Part shown: one piece after another, positions 12,316-24,258 of the stretch
Layout: every line of letters begins with the position of its first letter
Numbering within the stretch: the stretch's first letter is position 1
NCBI GenBank assembly: GCA_037833965.1
Contig: AP031351.1
Location: forward strand, 10,428,501 to 10,492,500
Direction: 5' to 3'
Length of the DNA stretch: 64,000 nucleotides
From: Marchantia polymorpha subsp. ruderalis
Lineage: Eukaryota > Streptophyta > Marchantiopsida > Marchantiales > Marchantiaceae
Made by a program: the position numbers and the translations under genes
Notes under the pieces: model-generated
Databases searched by the model: none
What the model was told of the DNA's origin: nothing
Seen by the model: the letters and a program-made list of their open reading frames with translations, nothing else

Positions 12316-15123
12316 TGCGCCCAATTCCTCTCACTCTCACTCTCAGTACGCTGTTTCATCGACCAGACCTCGTGCTGTCTAACAGAGCCCTTAAACCCCA
12401 GCCCGCGCGCCCGGCCCGTTACAACATCCGCATCCCGTGCTGATGTCTTGATTACCCTCTGGTTCGTACTTGCCAGGCGTTTTATAAGGGCACCAAAACG
12501 ATGACTATGGTTAGCCGAGAGATCAACCATGAGATCCGCTTTTGACTATATTACGGGCCCGCGATTTCAGCAATCAAACCACCCGTTTCTAGCCGGATCT
12601 AGAAACGGGTGGGTATGCTGACCCGAGGAACTTCCGAGCCTATCGACTTTCTCCCAGAGGGAACTGTGCAAATTAGCACATTCTTTGTATCAGAATGTGT
12701 TTGACCGTATTCGGCGAAAGGGTTACTCCTCCTCTCTTATCACAGTTTCGTCCAGAGCGATGAGGATTGACACTCAACTGGGAGTGACATTCGCATGTGT
12801 ATATGCTACCATTTGATGCAATCATGCTACGTGATGCCTCTTCGAATATTGTGTTATTTATGCAACCTTTGACTTACCTAGTTATAATGATTCCAACATA
12901 TAAGCTCGAGTAGTGTATCTGGGCTTTATCGTTATACAGTTTCAAGATATATCAATCCATCATTTTTTCTATATTATTGATGTTTATCTCTTTGACTAAT
13001 TATACTGAGTGCATATTTCATCATAATATGAAAATTTATATGCATAAAATGATTAAATTTTGTGTTAAATCTTGATATTGTCTCAATGAAATAGTATATC
13101 TCTATAATACATATTTGAAAATCGTAAATTAAGCATGGATTTCACAACTGCACCAATTTTCTAAATTTAATTCATCAATTTAAAGTTTTTGTTATATACG
13201 ATTTTATATCGTATAAAATTAAATAGCAAAAATGAGCTTAGTATTTCTTTTCAATATCAAACTCATAAGATGTTGATTAAATGTAATGAACTGTGTAATA
13301 TAAGTGAAATAGTACCTAAGCCGTACTAAAGAATTACATCAATATTGACATGAGCCAAGTCAGATTGATGATATTATATAAAAATTTCCAATTTCAAAAA
13401 ATATAATGAAATTTACTTCCAGAAAATAAATTTTTTCAGAACAGAAACAGGTATGTGAGTTCATATGCAAGAGTCGGAGTTTATGAGTTCTTTAATCTGA
13501 TTATGACGACTTTCGAATTCTAGCTCAATATTCTGATTTTGTTTGTGAATTTTCATTGTTGCCACAATTATTTATTGATTTTTGTCTCAAATATATCTAA
13601 CGGTTTTTTCATTTTTTTAATAATTTTTCTTGATACTCATATTTCTAGAGATTGAGCACATATGAAATATTATAATTAATGACTTCCTATACAAATAATT
13701 TATCTTGCAGTTTGAAGATTAATTAATGTTTGCATGTTGTGGATAAGCGAACTCTACAAATGCTTAAATCACAAATGGTTCGTAGAAGTTAACAAAGCAT
13801 TATAATGATAAAAAACTAACCTTTCAATACAGAAGTCATTTGTATGTTTTTGTACTGTCACATGGCTACCAGAAGAAAAAAAATGACATCAATCATCTTC
13901 AAGTACCTTGAGATCACGATAACACTTTGAACAATTGCTGTGCTAAGCGAAGGATGGTGAAACAAAGCACTAATGAAAGTGTGATTTGATAAATTTATCT
14001 TGTGATACTAGGGTTTCTAAGGTGAAATAATATTGAACAATCCATTCTGATGATATCAACAATTTTCGAAACAAGTTTGTTCATATATACAACAATATCC
14101 ATTGAAGCAAGCAAACAATGCAGATTCTAAAGTTTAAAAAATGAATGGACTATATAGAAAGTAAATTGATGTCATTGCTTCAATCATAAAAATTAATACA
14201 TTATGTGAATTTTATCATTAATACTTTGATTAATATATACTATTTTCTTAACCAACAAATCTAAAATTTTTTGGCTTGTTACATTTGGCAAAATAAATAT
14301 TGATTTTTTTGGATTTAAAGTAAATTTTGAAGTAACTTTTATTTTATTTTATTTTATTTTATTTCTTTAGTCTATAAGATGTTTTCATAAATCAAGCTTA
14401 GAAGGATGAAATAATCATTTGCTTCATTAACTATATCAAGACTCAATACAATATATAAATCTTCATATTTTTTGATATTATTAATGCAATGATTTTTATA
14501 GAATATACATTTTTCCTTGTGAAATCTTTCTAATCCTCTATAGACTGACTCTCACAAAAATTTAGCTCAAACTATTTTTGAGCTATAGCTTGTCATGAAT
14601 CTAGATTGATAAAAATTCTATAAGTAAGCACATTCCCACAGAAATTTGTCACTGATTATTAAATATTTCTTAAATGAAATATAATGTCACATAAACATAC
14701 TTCTAAATCTGCTAATTTTTTTTTAACCTTTTTATATATATCAGTTTCAATTTTACAATGATAATAATGACATTGTCTTCTTTAGACTTTCTTAACTGAG
14801 ATTAATTTTGATATATGTATAATAAGATTACATAGCTACATATAATAGATCAATGTAGATAGTTTCTAAAAATTGATCCTCATATTATCACGACAATATG
14901 CTAATTGGTAACTTTCAACTTCTATTTATCTTAATGAAACTATTCTAATATAGAGAACATTTAAGATGAAGATAGATTTGACTCCTGTTAGACGATCTAT
15001 TATTATCAAGTCAATAATTTTTGTGCTTGAAAGGTAAAAAAATTTAAGTGAAATTACTGAAAAGTACATGTGAAAAATTTGTCTTCATGTTAGGTATAAA
15101 TTGCTTATGTTAGATAAGATCAA
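12316..15123. other. BPG2 5' flank, then AT-rich intergenic DNA
   Basis: 12316-12550 is GC-richer and is probably the BPG2 5' UTR and promoter on the minus strand. A perfect hairpin lies at 12579-12612. From about 12.8 kb the DNA is strongly AT-rich with no ORF of note. A pentanucleotide run of ATTTT repeats lies near 14338-14364. No gene recognised. Confidence 0.6.
12579..12612. repeat. Perfect inverted repeat, 14-bp arms, 6-nt loop
   Basis: Left arm CCACCCGTTTCTAG (12579-12592) and right arm CTAGAAACGGGTGG (12599-12612) are exact reverse complements around the loop CCGGAT. It lies about 265 bases upstream of the BPG2 start codon. It could be a palindromic protein-binding site, a small MITE remnant, or an RNA hairpin; the sequence alone does not say which. 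Confidence 0.85.
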
Positions 15124-15322
15124 TGTGACGGTAAAACTCAAGACATACACTAACACATAAATAACGTGGTTCATCCTCAACTAGAGGGCTACGTCCACCC
15201 AGAACTCTCAGCACCTTTACTTCAGGTCATGTCCAAAAATACTCACTGTACAAGGTGAACTCCGAGGTATTTATCCCCGGTCCAGACGACCGTTCTAGCC
15301 ATAAATAGCTAGGACCCGAGAT

Positions 15323-15355
15323 AGAACTAGAACTAGAACTAGAAACTAGAACTAA
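15323..15355. repeat. Short tandem repeat (GAACTA)n in the left LTR
   Basis: About five imperfect copies of AGAACT/GAACTA occur within the left LTR. They are absent from the right LTR and account for part of the length difference between the two LTRs. Confidence 0.8.
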
Positions 15356-15403
15356 GCTGTAGCCATAACAGTATAGATTAATAATATACAGAGGTTAACA
15401 ACA

Positions 15404-15605
15404 ACTCAACAATCTCACCTTAACTCATGTTAAGGAATTTCAGTCACATGTCTTACCTATATTATTCTCTCATACCAAGATAGAGTAATAATATATAGAG
15501 TTAACTCAACAATCTCACCTTAACTCATGTTAAGGAATTTCAGTCACCTCTCTAATCTATATTATTATTCTCATACGAAGATAAAGTAATAATATACAGA
15601 GATAA
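15404..15605. repeat. Tandem duplication of about 101 bp inside the Copia fossil
   Basis: The phrase beginning CTCAACAATCTCACCTTAAC and running through TTTCAGTCAC and the ATATTATT...AGTAATAATATA block occurs from about 15404 and again from about 15505, next to the left LTR. The two copies are close to identical for the first 45 bases and then diverge slightly. Confidence 0.8.
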
Positions 15606-18550
15606 CTCAATAAACTTTCAGCAACTGGAATCTTGCAACAACTTGCGTTGTAGCACAGTGTCGCATGAATCTTTTGAAAATATCAACTTTGGTTAACGCA
15701 TCAGCTAGATTGAGTTTATCGTCAATCTTGATTAGCTCGATCATGTGTTCATAATCTCCACCACTACCTTCTTGATCATTAATTATAAAACAATCAAACT
15801 TCCCCACAATCAAATCTGTGAGCAGATCATGACAAAGAGGTTAAGAATTCTCCCCTTATTTCAATGACTTAGGCCTCATTGAAAGAAACATCTCTAACAA
15901 AAAATGTTACAATTTTTCAAAGCCCATAGTTTACTTTTGCCAAAGCACAAAATCTAATCCTCATAAATACAGATTCTCTTACATGGGGATTGTCATCTTG
16001 ACCACTATTCGTTGGCACCAAACCAATACCTACTCTCTACATGTCAAAAGTTGGAACACTTGATTGATCTCATGGTCATGAAAGCTGAAGCAATACAATG
16101 AAAGTGAAATCAATGTCTGCATACGTGTTTTGTAATTGATCTATCTTCGCCGTGAACGAATACAACATCATGGCAAATACTACAGGTCAATGTTTCACCT
16201 TCCTGTGATGTTCTCACATCCTTCCTCGTCACACATGTGGGCATATGTGACCAAAGTGGTACTTGTCCATTCTTGCAAAAAAAGTCGTCAATAACATTAT
16301 TCATCACATTCTCATACCCGGATTAATTTGAATCTAAACCGCTATACTTTGAGGCCAATAACAAATTTTTTTGTCTGTTCATGATATTCAAATCCGCATG
16401 CTCCATTTGTCGAATGAAATTTTTTAGTAGCTTCTCACTTCAAGTATACATAACTTCAAAATCCAAATGACAAGTCAAAATTTGGGTGAATTTCAAGAAA
16501 AGAAAGTACTGTCCTGATAGATCATCTGCGACTTCCGTCGCCAGTGACCAGCATCACTCACAACCTATGTTGCTTGCAACTTACGTTGCACTTTTAACCC
16601 GGACTCTTGACTTATTGCATTGTCATCTCAGTCCGTCAAAAATCAAGATTGAAAATTAACCTTTGGGGCAATTTTCTCCGTCTGGATCATCGTTCAGCTA
16701 CAAAAAAATGTCTAGATGCACTATTTGTGTCAAGAGTTTTCCAACGATACCCAATTTGCCTATACTCTGATGGGAAATATTTTTTATCTACATTTGAAAG
16801 CCAATTGTTGAAGAGAGGAGTAGCATGTCAAATTCAAAACCGAACACTATCCGACGAGACTTCTTCATTTGCTCCAAATCTTCAAAACTGTCTCTTGTGC
16901 GTTTCTCCCATCATATATATATATACTTCCATTAGATTTCATCAATCAACTCCAAACTAGCACTGAATGAAAATCTACTCTTTGAAAGTGTAGAAAAAGC
17001 TCATAGGAAGAGAATGCAAGAGAGATAATCCAACGCATAGCTACAGTGATGAAATGAAGCTCAACTCCATTCTGACCTCCAAACTTGACAACAACAAGTA
17101 GGAGAACACTTCGGCCACAACCTTAAGGGTACACCGTTTATCCCTTCACGATCCACACCAACAGCATTGCGTTTTCCAACAACGATTCAACCAACGTATC
17201 TTCCACATGTGAGGATCTAGACTGAGTCTTCGGTATCGGCAGAAGTAGTGGTGCGCACATAGAGAAAACTGAAAATGAATGTGATGCATATCTCAACATT
17301 CCGAATACATCACAACTTCCATCCGCTTTACTTCAAAGCACAAAGCACGACCATCTAGTTACATTGCTTCACCGCTCATAGCTGAATAAACCTTCATCAA
17401 AAATTGCTTACCCAATAATTGAAAAGCCAATAACAAAGATAAGGGATTTGGGTGCTGGCAACATATCACCGCGATGCAATAGTATAACTCCAATTTTTTG
17501 TCCAAGTGATGTCTTGAACCAATCTTCAAGATATTGAGAGATACTACATCCTTCACTTTTTGAAGAATAACTATAACTTTATCTAAGTGATAAAGGTGAT
17601 AATCTTCAAAAGAACAGAGTGAAGTAGTTTTGCTGTAAAAGTCGCCTAGACGATTTAACAAACATCAGGAATAACTTACTCCTCCTCGCACCTATTTACT
17701 ATAGAATTTTCGTCCACAGCTTCATGTTGATAATTTCCACGAAATATCTCTGATATCATAACCATCACTCACAATCTCTCTCATTCGTATACAATCCGCC
17801 ACGATCTGCATATACAATGATTCCTCCTTGCTTCTACACGTGCGGTATCAATCATCTACGATGCGGTCTCAAAACCAGAGTCTTTGATTGAAGAACCATC
17901 AACTGCAGAAGGATCTCTCGACTAATGTTCTGTTAGTTACTTACATTCATCTTGAACTTCTCAAAATTCTCAAAACTTGCCTCGAACATCACCCTCGAAA
18001 CCAGCCTGTCAATTGCTAGTTTGCATGTCTGATTTCGGTTGAACTAAAACTTTTGTCTTGTGCTCGGTGAAATTTCCTCAAAAAACTGCCACTTTATCTA
18101 GGAATTGTTCGACATGTCTTGTCATGTGAGATATTTCTATCACTAGTACGAAATCCAAAACCGTCGAAAAACAAAACAAAATCTATTTCATAAGTCAGAA
18201 TCAAAAATCCTAAAACTTTCAGTCACTCAAACCAATATTTCACTTTAAGAGTTCAATAGAAAATTTGTCAAGAAAAAACTCTGACACCAAGTTCAAATAG
18301 AATGGGCTCTCATACCAATTGTGACGGTAAAACTCAAGAAATACACTAAAAGAGAATTAATGTGGTTAACCCTCAGCTAGAGGGTTATGTCCACCCAAAA
18401 CTCTCAACACCTTTACTTCAAGTAATCTTAAAAAAGACTCACTGTACAAGGTGAACTTTGAGTTATTTATCCTCGGTCTAGACAACCGTTCTAGCTATAA
18501 ATAGCAAAGGCCCGAGATTACTCATTAACTGGAGTTAACCTCAACAATCA

Positions 18551-19079
18551 ACACATAGTCGTTCATTGTGCTTGTTGAAAATATATGTCATATTATCAAA
18601 CTATTAGAAATGATATGTATGATGAAGATGAGAAATTTTTTCTAGTTTAATATACCTAAAATCAAAAGAATAATCAGGAAGAATTTTGCCCATCTTCACG
18701 GATTGTGTTCTATTTTCTAAATTATTATATTTTTCTAACGATACAAGCTACTTGATTCAAAATCCATCTAATATGTAATAATCTAATCACTCAATGTTTT
18801 TTTCTTATTAAAAATAATTGAATGTTAATATTTAGTTTAAAATGCATTATATTTTTAAATCTATAGCTAAAAAAATTACGTTCATTCATAATTTTTAGAA
18901 AAACTATAAGTATTTTGTCATATAAAAATTTAATAAATGAATATAGCTATATATAATCACATATAATTTTGACTAAGATGAATCTAAGCATATTTTTGTT
19001 AAAATATTACAAATCATATAAAAATCTATAATCATAATCTTAGAATCTGTTATTCTAACATCATCAAATTATATTGTTC
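18551..19079. other. AT-rich spacer between the Copia fossil and the hAT remnant
   Basis: About 530 bases of AT-rich DNA with no ORF or recognisable element. It may contain eroded transposon ends. Confidence 0.5.
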
Positions 19080-21262
19080 AAAGTCATGTGGATACATCCG
19101 CCCCAACTCATCTAGCTTTGAAACATTTTCATGAATGCGAAGGTGATCTCGTATAAATAGGCAATCCGTGTGAGCAATGCAGACGAACATTTAGGAAAAT
19201 GGTCATCAAACTCACTGAACTGTGAATCTACTACGCTGAAGAAGATCTCCACACGATAATAATGATCACAAGTTATGCTGTCAACATTGCGACGAGTACG
19301 TACCGCAAGCACATAATTTGATTTCATATAAGAAACAACAATGTTTTTTGCGAGACAAAAAAATTGAACCGCTTTAATATCGTCTTCCACATTTCTTCTG
19401 ATCTCATTTACTTTCCTGCAATTCAAACTTTGAACAACAACAAGATCCATAGCATTGAAGATGTCTTGGTTCTTAAGCTGTAAAGCTTTCGAAAGAACTG
19501 CAATCTTGCTTAAAACTATATTCTTTATCTGTAACATTAGAACAAAGTCAAAGCATTATATCGCCTTCAACAATCTTGACACTTTTGCTTTTGAATATGT
19601 TAAAGTTGCATCTTTTACAATAATTTCAAGAACTTTGACAACTAAATCATACAAATCAAGCACTCAACAAATAAAATAAAAATGAAGTCATCATCTTGTC
19701 TCTTCTCGCCTTCGGAATGATTGTTCTTGATTTAATCCGAGACATGTTCTCATTTCTTTGCCAACAATTGCATCTCAGATGTAAGCTGCTTGCAATTCTT
19801 GAAATTGATCCGCATGTTTATGAGAAACACCTACCATGGCACATAATGATGACAATTCAATAAAGAACCGGCAAACTTTGATATGATTCTTGGTTGCTGA
19901 TATCGAAGCAAGTTGAAGTCGGTGTGCAAAACAATGAACATAGTATGATGAGGGTACTTTTCTGTGGATGATAGTCTTCAACCCGATAATGTCTCCACGC
20001 ATATCAGATGCTCCATCATATCCTTGTTCTTGTACACATGATAACAAAAGACTGCGTCAGCTCAAAGTGGAAACAATGGCAACCAATAGCGATTCTGATT
20101 GTGTATTAGCAACATGGATCATATCCAAAGACCTCCCCTGATTTTCTTCACAACTGTCGACAAACCTTAGAACCAAAGACATCTGCTCCTTTGTCGATTC
20201 ATCTCAAGCCTCATCAATCAGCAAACAAAAAAATCTTCAATCATCAATTTGCTTCACAATATGTTCTTGGACACATGAAGCCATGACCCTTAGTATGTAC
20301 TTCTGGATGTCCAAATATGTCATCTTCGCATTCTTCGGTGCATGATCAAGGCAAACACGTTGATAATCTGCAGAATGCTGAATGAGCCGCTCAAGAAAAT
20401 TTACACGATTGAATGACTCTCTAGACTCGTCATGATCATGAAAAGCAAGATCTTGATGAGCCAAAAATTGCACTATCTCAATAAATACTGTCAATTGAAG
20501 TTTATGATCAGCTTTTTGTTGTTCAGATTGATAATCTAGTGTGGCTTCATTGAAGAACGCTGGTTTGATAATGACTTTCAACAATGAAGTGCAAAGAGTG
20601 AGCTAAAGTGTGTTTACCAACATGTTTTGCCAATTTACATTCTATTCTAGTAATTTTGTTCCAGCTTGCAACACCTTCACATACAAATTGTTTTGAAACT
20701 TGCGTATCCTGCACAAATAAGTAACAAGGAAAGCAATACACAGCATCCTTTGCAAGGCTGTTTTCAAGCCAAGGATCAGCAAATCATTGAAAAGGCAAAA
20801 TCTACCATAATGTTTTATAGAAGTATATTTCGACAGTTGTGGTTGAAAAGGCTCTTTAGATATGTAAGTCTTCCAAATTCTATCCCTCTGAGAAGTTGTG
20901 TAGGATGAAATGATTGATCTCAGACCTACATCGCGCTCCAACGTGACCACAAAAAAATACTATGTACACTGACGCTTTGATGCAAGAGATGTTAACATCA
21001 TTGATAGTGACAAATTCGACTTATCCAACCACAAAACAATGAAAACATAGAAAACACAAGCATGAGGATTTTTTAACCTTGAACTATTAAAAACAGAAAT
21101 AGAAGAGTCATATTTCTCCAACCATAGAGAAGCATATGACTTTTTTGTGTATATAATGTTTTGCATTTTGATCTTGCTAAAACTTGAAAATGGCCTTTAG
21201 ATATGTAAGACTTTCAAATTCTAGTTATTTGTAGTTGAGTAAAAATCAAAAATTAGTGAAGT

Positions 21263-22012
21263 TTAACCACACTAATTGTGGATAGCTTAAAATTTACAAT
21301 CATGACATTGATCACACATGTATCTAGAAAGAACAATATAGTAGTGTATAATATCCATGAGATAGAGAAAGTGTCAAGATTCAGGAGAAGAAGACACTAT
21401 GCACTTAATGAATGAGAATACACTACGTTTAAAAACATCACAATGAAAGAATGAAATGCGCCTCCAATTTTAAAGATGTATTTTTAGTAAACAATATCTT
21501 CATTTGATCATACTTAGTGAGTCTCATCAATCAAAATAAACGGATCACGTTCTCTTCCAGAAAAGAAATAACTCTGGCATATCTTAGATGCAAACCTGTA
21601 CTCTATGAAAAATTGTATAAGAATGAATCCAACAAACAATTCAAACTGATGATGTACATGTACCTCTTGCATCACATAGCATGGAAGATTGATTCTGCAG
21701 AATGAAATCTCTTCGTGATTTAAATAGATATGTCTCTCAAAGTGCAGTTTAGGCCCCGAATATGTCCATTCGTCAAATAGCTATCTTGCCTTGTGACACT
21801 ATATTTGTGATCCCTACACATTTAACCACACTAATTGCGGATAGCTTAAAATCTACAATCATGACATTGATTACACATGTATCTAGATAGAACAATATAG
21901 TAGTGTATAGTATCCAAGAGATAGAAAAAGTGTCAAGATTAAGTATGAGAATACACTATCCACATGATGAACCCAAATACACTACGCTCGAAAACGTCAC
22001 AATGAAAGAATA
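21263..22012. repeat. Direct duplication: 21263-21457 and 21823-22012
   Basis: Both copies start AACCACACTAATTG and share GATAGCTTAAAAT, ACAATCATGACATTGAT, ACACATGTATCTAGA, AGAACAATATAGTAGTGTAT and ACACTACG...AACATCACAATGAAAGAAT-like blocks. They are about 190 bases each, offset by about 560, with small indels and about 85-90% identity by eye. The repeat lies in the 5' noncoding part of the hAT element and could be subterminal repeats or a nested duplication. Confidence 0.85.
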
Positions 22013-22205
22013 TTTTTTGTTTATTGGACTATTCAAAATATCACACAGATAACTTCAATGCGAAAATCTAACTTACAAACAGTTCGTTTGTGGAGCGATC
22101 CTGAGGGCAATTAGAGTCTTTAGCTAGTAAGGTGCTGATTGCCGCTGTGATTGATGTGCCGGAGAAAGAAAATCCTTGCTCTCCGACTCTCCAAATGTTC
22201 TTCGT

Positions 22206-22340
22206 GCTCCTACGAAGCTTGCTCAAATGAGTATCTTGAATGAAACAAGCAGTTCGAACAGATGCAGAGTGAAACAAAATGCTCCTACGAAGCTTGCCCG
22301 TATGAGTATCTTCAATCAAACAAACTGTTTGAATGCCACG
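22206..22340. repeat. 75-bp tandem duplication in the hAT 5' region
   Basis: GCTCCTACGAAGCTTGC followed by ATGAGTATCTT and AATCAAACAA/GAATGAAACAA-like sequence occurs at 22206 and again at 22281. Two copies are visible, with several mismatches. Confidence 0.85.
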
Positions 22341-22439
22341 GGCCTGGTTATTTTTCTAGAGAGAATGAATGGTAAGATGACACTAGCTTCGTAGTAATTG
22401 TGTACGGCTGTTTTTTTTGTCTCACGTTTTCAGGAGTAG

Positions 22440-22498
22440 GTTTTGCTTGGAAGGGGCACGACTCCCTTGACTCTCTTCCCCCTTGGGCTCCGCCACTG
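22440..22498 (-). repeat. Candidate 5' terminal inverted repeat of the hAT element
   Basis: On the minus strand this reads CAGTGGCGGAGCCCAAGGGG and continues to GTCAAGGGAGTCGTGCCCC. CAGTGGCGGAGCC is the terminal sequence I associate with plant hAT elements that carry the TTF-zinc-finger transposase. Its position upstream of the transposase pieces and its orientation fit. No matching copy was seen near 19.0 kb, in agreement with 3' truncation. Confidence 0.65.
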
Positions 22499-23076
22499 CT
22501 GCCATGTTTGGCATGGAGTACAGATTCAGTCCTCAAGCATGTTTAGCTTACTTCTTGCCGTAAATCCTATTATATGGTCGTGATCTACATCTAACGGCAT
22601 TCATTTGTCAAGTAGTTAGTCAAGTGATCAACCTTAATGATCTAGAGATATAAAAAGTAATGTGTTTTCAGCAAGTTTAATTGTTCTAGAAGATGATGCT
22701 AGTGGCATTCGAGATCCTTGTCATTGCATAATATAGAGATACTTTAAGGTATGCTATCATTTGAAGAGACAGATATCCACCATCAATTTGTAGGATCACG
22801 TGAGGGACGTGCTGCATTCTGGAGTTTTAATATTCAAAGATCATGATGGAATTGTGTGGAAGGATCATGTGCACAAATGTGCACCATGTCACCTTCCAAA
22901 CATTGATGATATAGTGGAGACAAGCGTAGCATTGGCTCCACTATATCATATGTTGTGTGATTCAGCTATATGTTATTATGTGATACTTGTTTACGAAATT
23001 GGCACATGTCGTGTTTAACTTCAATTATTGATGTTGTTCTTATTGGACGATGGATTTGTTGTTGATGTACTTAGAC

Positions 23077-23112
23077 AGATAGATCACTTGATATAGATCA
23101 AGTGATCTATCT
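23077..23112. repeat. Perfect inverted repeat, 16-bp arms, 4-nt loop
   Basis: AGATAGATCACTTGAT (23077-23092) is the exact reverse complement of ATCAAGTGATCTATCT (23097-23112), with loop ATAG. The surrounding CTAT repeats extend the AT-rich character. It may be a small foldback transposon relic or a replication-slippage product. Confidence 0.88.
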
Positions 23113-23288
23113 ATCTATGTGATATGAATTGTAGATTAAAAACTAACAATGGAGCTATTTTGCATTTGACCTTCTGATACTTGCATTCATGAAGGTGCAT
23201 GTTATAGTGTAAACGTATAAGGCTATTTGGGAGTTAGAGGTACCTAAACGCGAACTAGTGGGGCAAATTTGATACATTTGTGTATTTA

Positions 23289-23746
23289 TTTGTTCCCTAT
23301 ATATATGTGTGAATATGACATGTCAACGATGTATGTTGTATGATGATAGATATTTGCACGACAGTTGTCATGTTCATATACATAAAAGTAATTAGCATCG
23401 GATTAGTATTAACTCTAGGCGAGTTATCCCTAGATTAGTGTACACTCTTGCTAGTTGGAAAGTATAGTCTAATGATGATTTGAAGAACATTCAGCACTTT
23501 GAGTTAGCTATGATGTCTTGTTAGCATTAGCCTAGATTATTCTAGAAGTGGAGTGAATCTAGGTTGAGTGTATATGAGATTTGTGTTTTATGCCAGTGAG
23601 GTTTTCACGAAGATTTTAGTTTATGATGCAATTGTATGAGATGTACACATACATTTCTGTATGCATACATTTTGGATCTCTATATGTATGTATGTGAGCA
23701 TGACATGTCATTGATGTATGTTGTATGAAGATAGGTATTCGCACAA
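23289..23746. repeat. Dispersed direct repeat: 23289-23362 and 23673-23746
   Basis: Both copies run CTATATATATGTGTG/CTATATGTATGTATGTG, then ATGACATGTCA, CGATGTATGTTGTATGA/TGATGTATGTTGTATGA, AGATA and TTTGCACGACA/TTCGCACAACA. They are about 73 bases each, about 384 bases apart. Confidence 0.8.
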
Positions 23747-24217
23747 CATGATTCACAAGAAAAAAGTTGATATATCAAATCAATCTCTAATCAAAAAAAC
23801 AATAAAACATGTTATTGTTGTTGTTGAAACATTAAATTTTTATATTATCTGTTTAAAGATAACCTAACTAGATTATTAGAATAATTACACAAGATGATTC
23901 ATATTTTTTTTAAATGATGATATAAATTTGATGATAACAATACATTGGCTTTGTGAAAAAAAGAAATTTACTTGAAAATGTTGAAGATTTTATCAATAAT
24001 TTTCAATATAGTATTCGAATGATGTGTAACATATGAATGCTTGATGAAAACAAGATATGAAAATTAGAAATATTTTTGAAAGCTCAATATATAATTGATA
24101 GGCATGTTGTTGTGCAAATTGAAAAACTATCATACAAACAAAAAAAATGAAAACTATGAATGAAAATAATTTTAAAGAAAAATTTCACTACAATCCAATC
24201 AATGATTGAATCAAAGT

Positions 24218-24218
24218 C

Positions 24219-24249
<31 letters not shown>

Positions 24250-24258
24250 TATATACAT
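24218..24258. repeat. (AT)n microsatellite
   Basis: An alternating AT run interrupted once or twice by ATAC, about 40 bases long. Confidence 0.95.

Larger units (their letters stand above)
15124..18550 (-). mobile_element. Old, internally reduced Copia-type LTR retrotransposon (fossil)
   Basis: Two related terminal repeats flank the element: about 15124-15414 on the left and 18320-18550 on the right, both starting TGTGACGGTAAAACTCAAG and sharing ACTGTACAAGGTGAACT and CCGTTCTAGC. A primer-binding-site-like stretch complementary to initiator Met-tRNA (TGGTAT core on the minus strand) lies at 18305-18319, next to the right repeat, so the element reads on the minus strand with its 5' LTR on the right. 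The only recognisable pol piece is the end of the Copia RNase H region near 15610-15810 (NLADALTKVDIFKRFM). The remaining interior gives no domain I recognise and is far shorter than a whole Copia element, so it is broken and largely deleted. The LTRs differ at many positions by eye (roughly a fifth), so it is old. No clear target-site duplication seen. Confidence 0.75.
19080..22498 (-). mobile_element. Broken hAT-family DNA transposon (TTF zinc finger / ZMYM1-like)
   Basis: Read on the minus strand, the coding pieces follow the order of plant hAT transposases with a TTF-type zinc finger and DUF4371. 20950-20640: zinc-finger region (SSYTTSQRDRIWKTYI, then CFPCYLF in another frame). 20584-20237: DUF4371-like (FLAHQDLAFHDHDESRESF, HAPKNAKMTYLDIQKYI). 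20047-19775: GYDGASDMRGDIIGLKTII and YYVHCFAHRLQLA. 19537-19080: C-terminal part with KNQDIFNAMDLV, DHYYRVEIF and LDELGRMYPHDF. At least three frame changes and several stops separate these pieces, so it is not active. The final hAT dimerisation region (about the last 80 residues) and the 3' terminal repeat are missing; AT-rich DNA begins just below 19080. A probable 5' terminal inverted repeat lies at 22440-22498. Confidence 0.82.

Noticed and set aside
15400-15610. Tandem repeats considered as a CRISPR-like array
   Set aside because: Only two long copies with no spacers, inside an LTR fossil in a plant genome.
24218-24258. AT run considered as a promoter or matrix-attachment site
   Set aside because: A simple dinucleotide microsatellite in a desert; no gene nearby.
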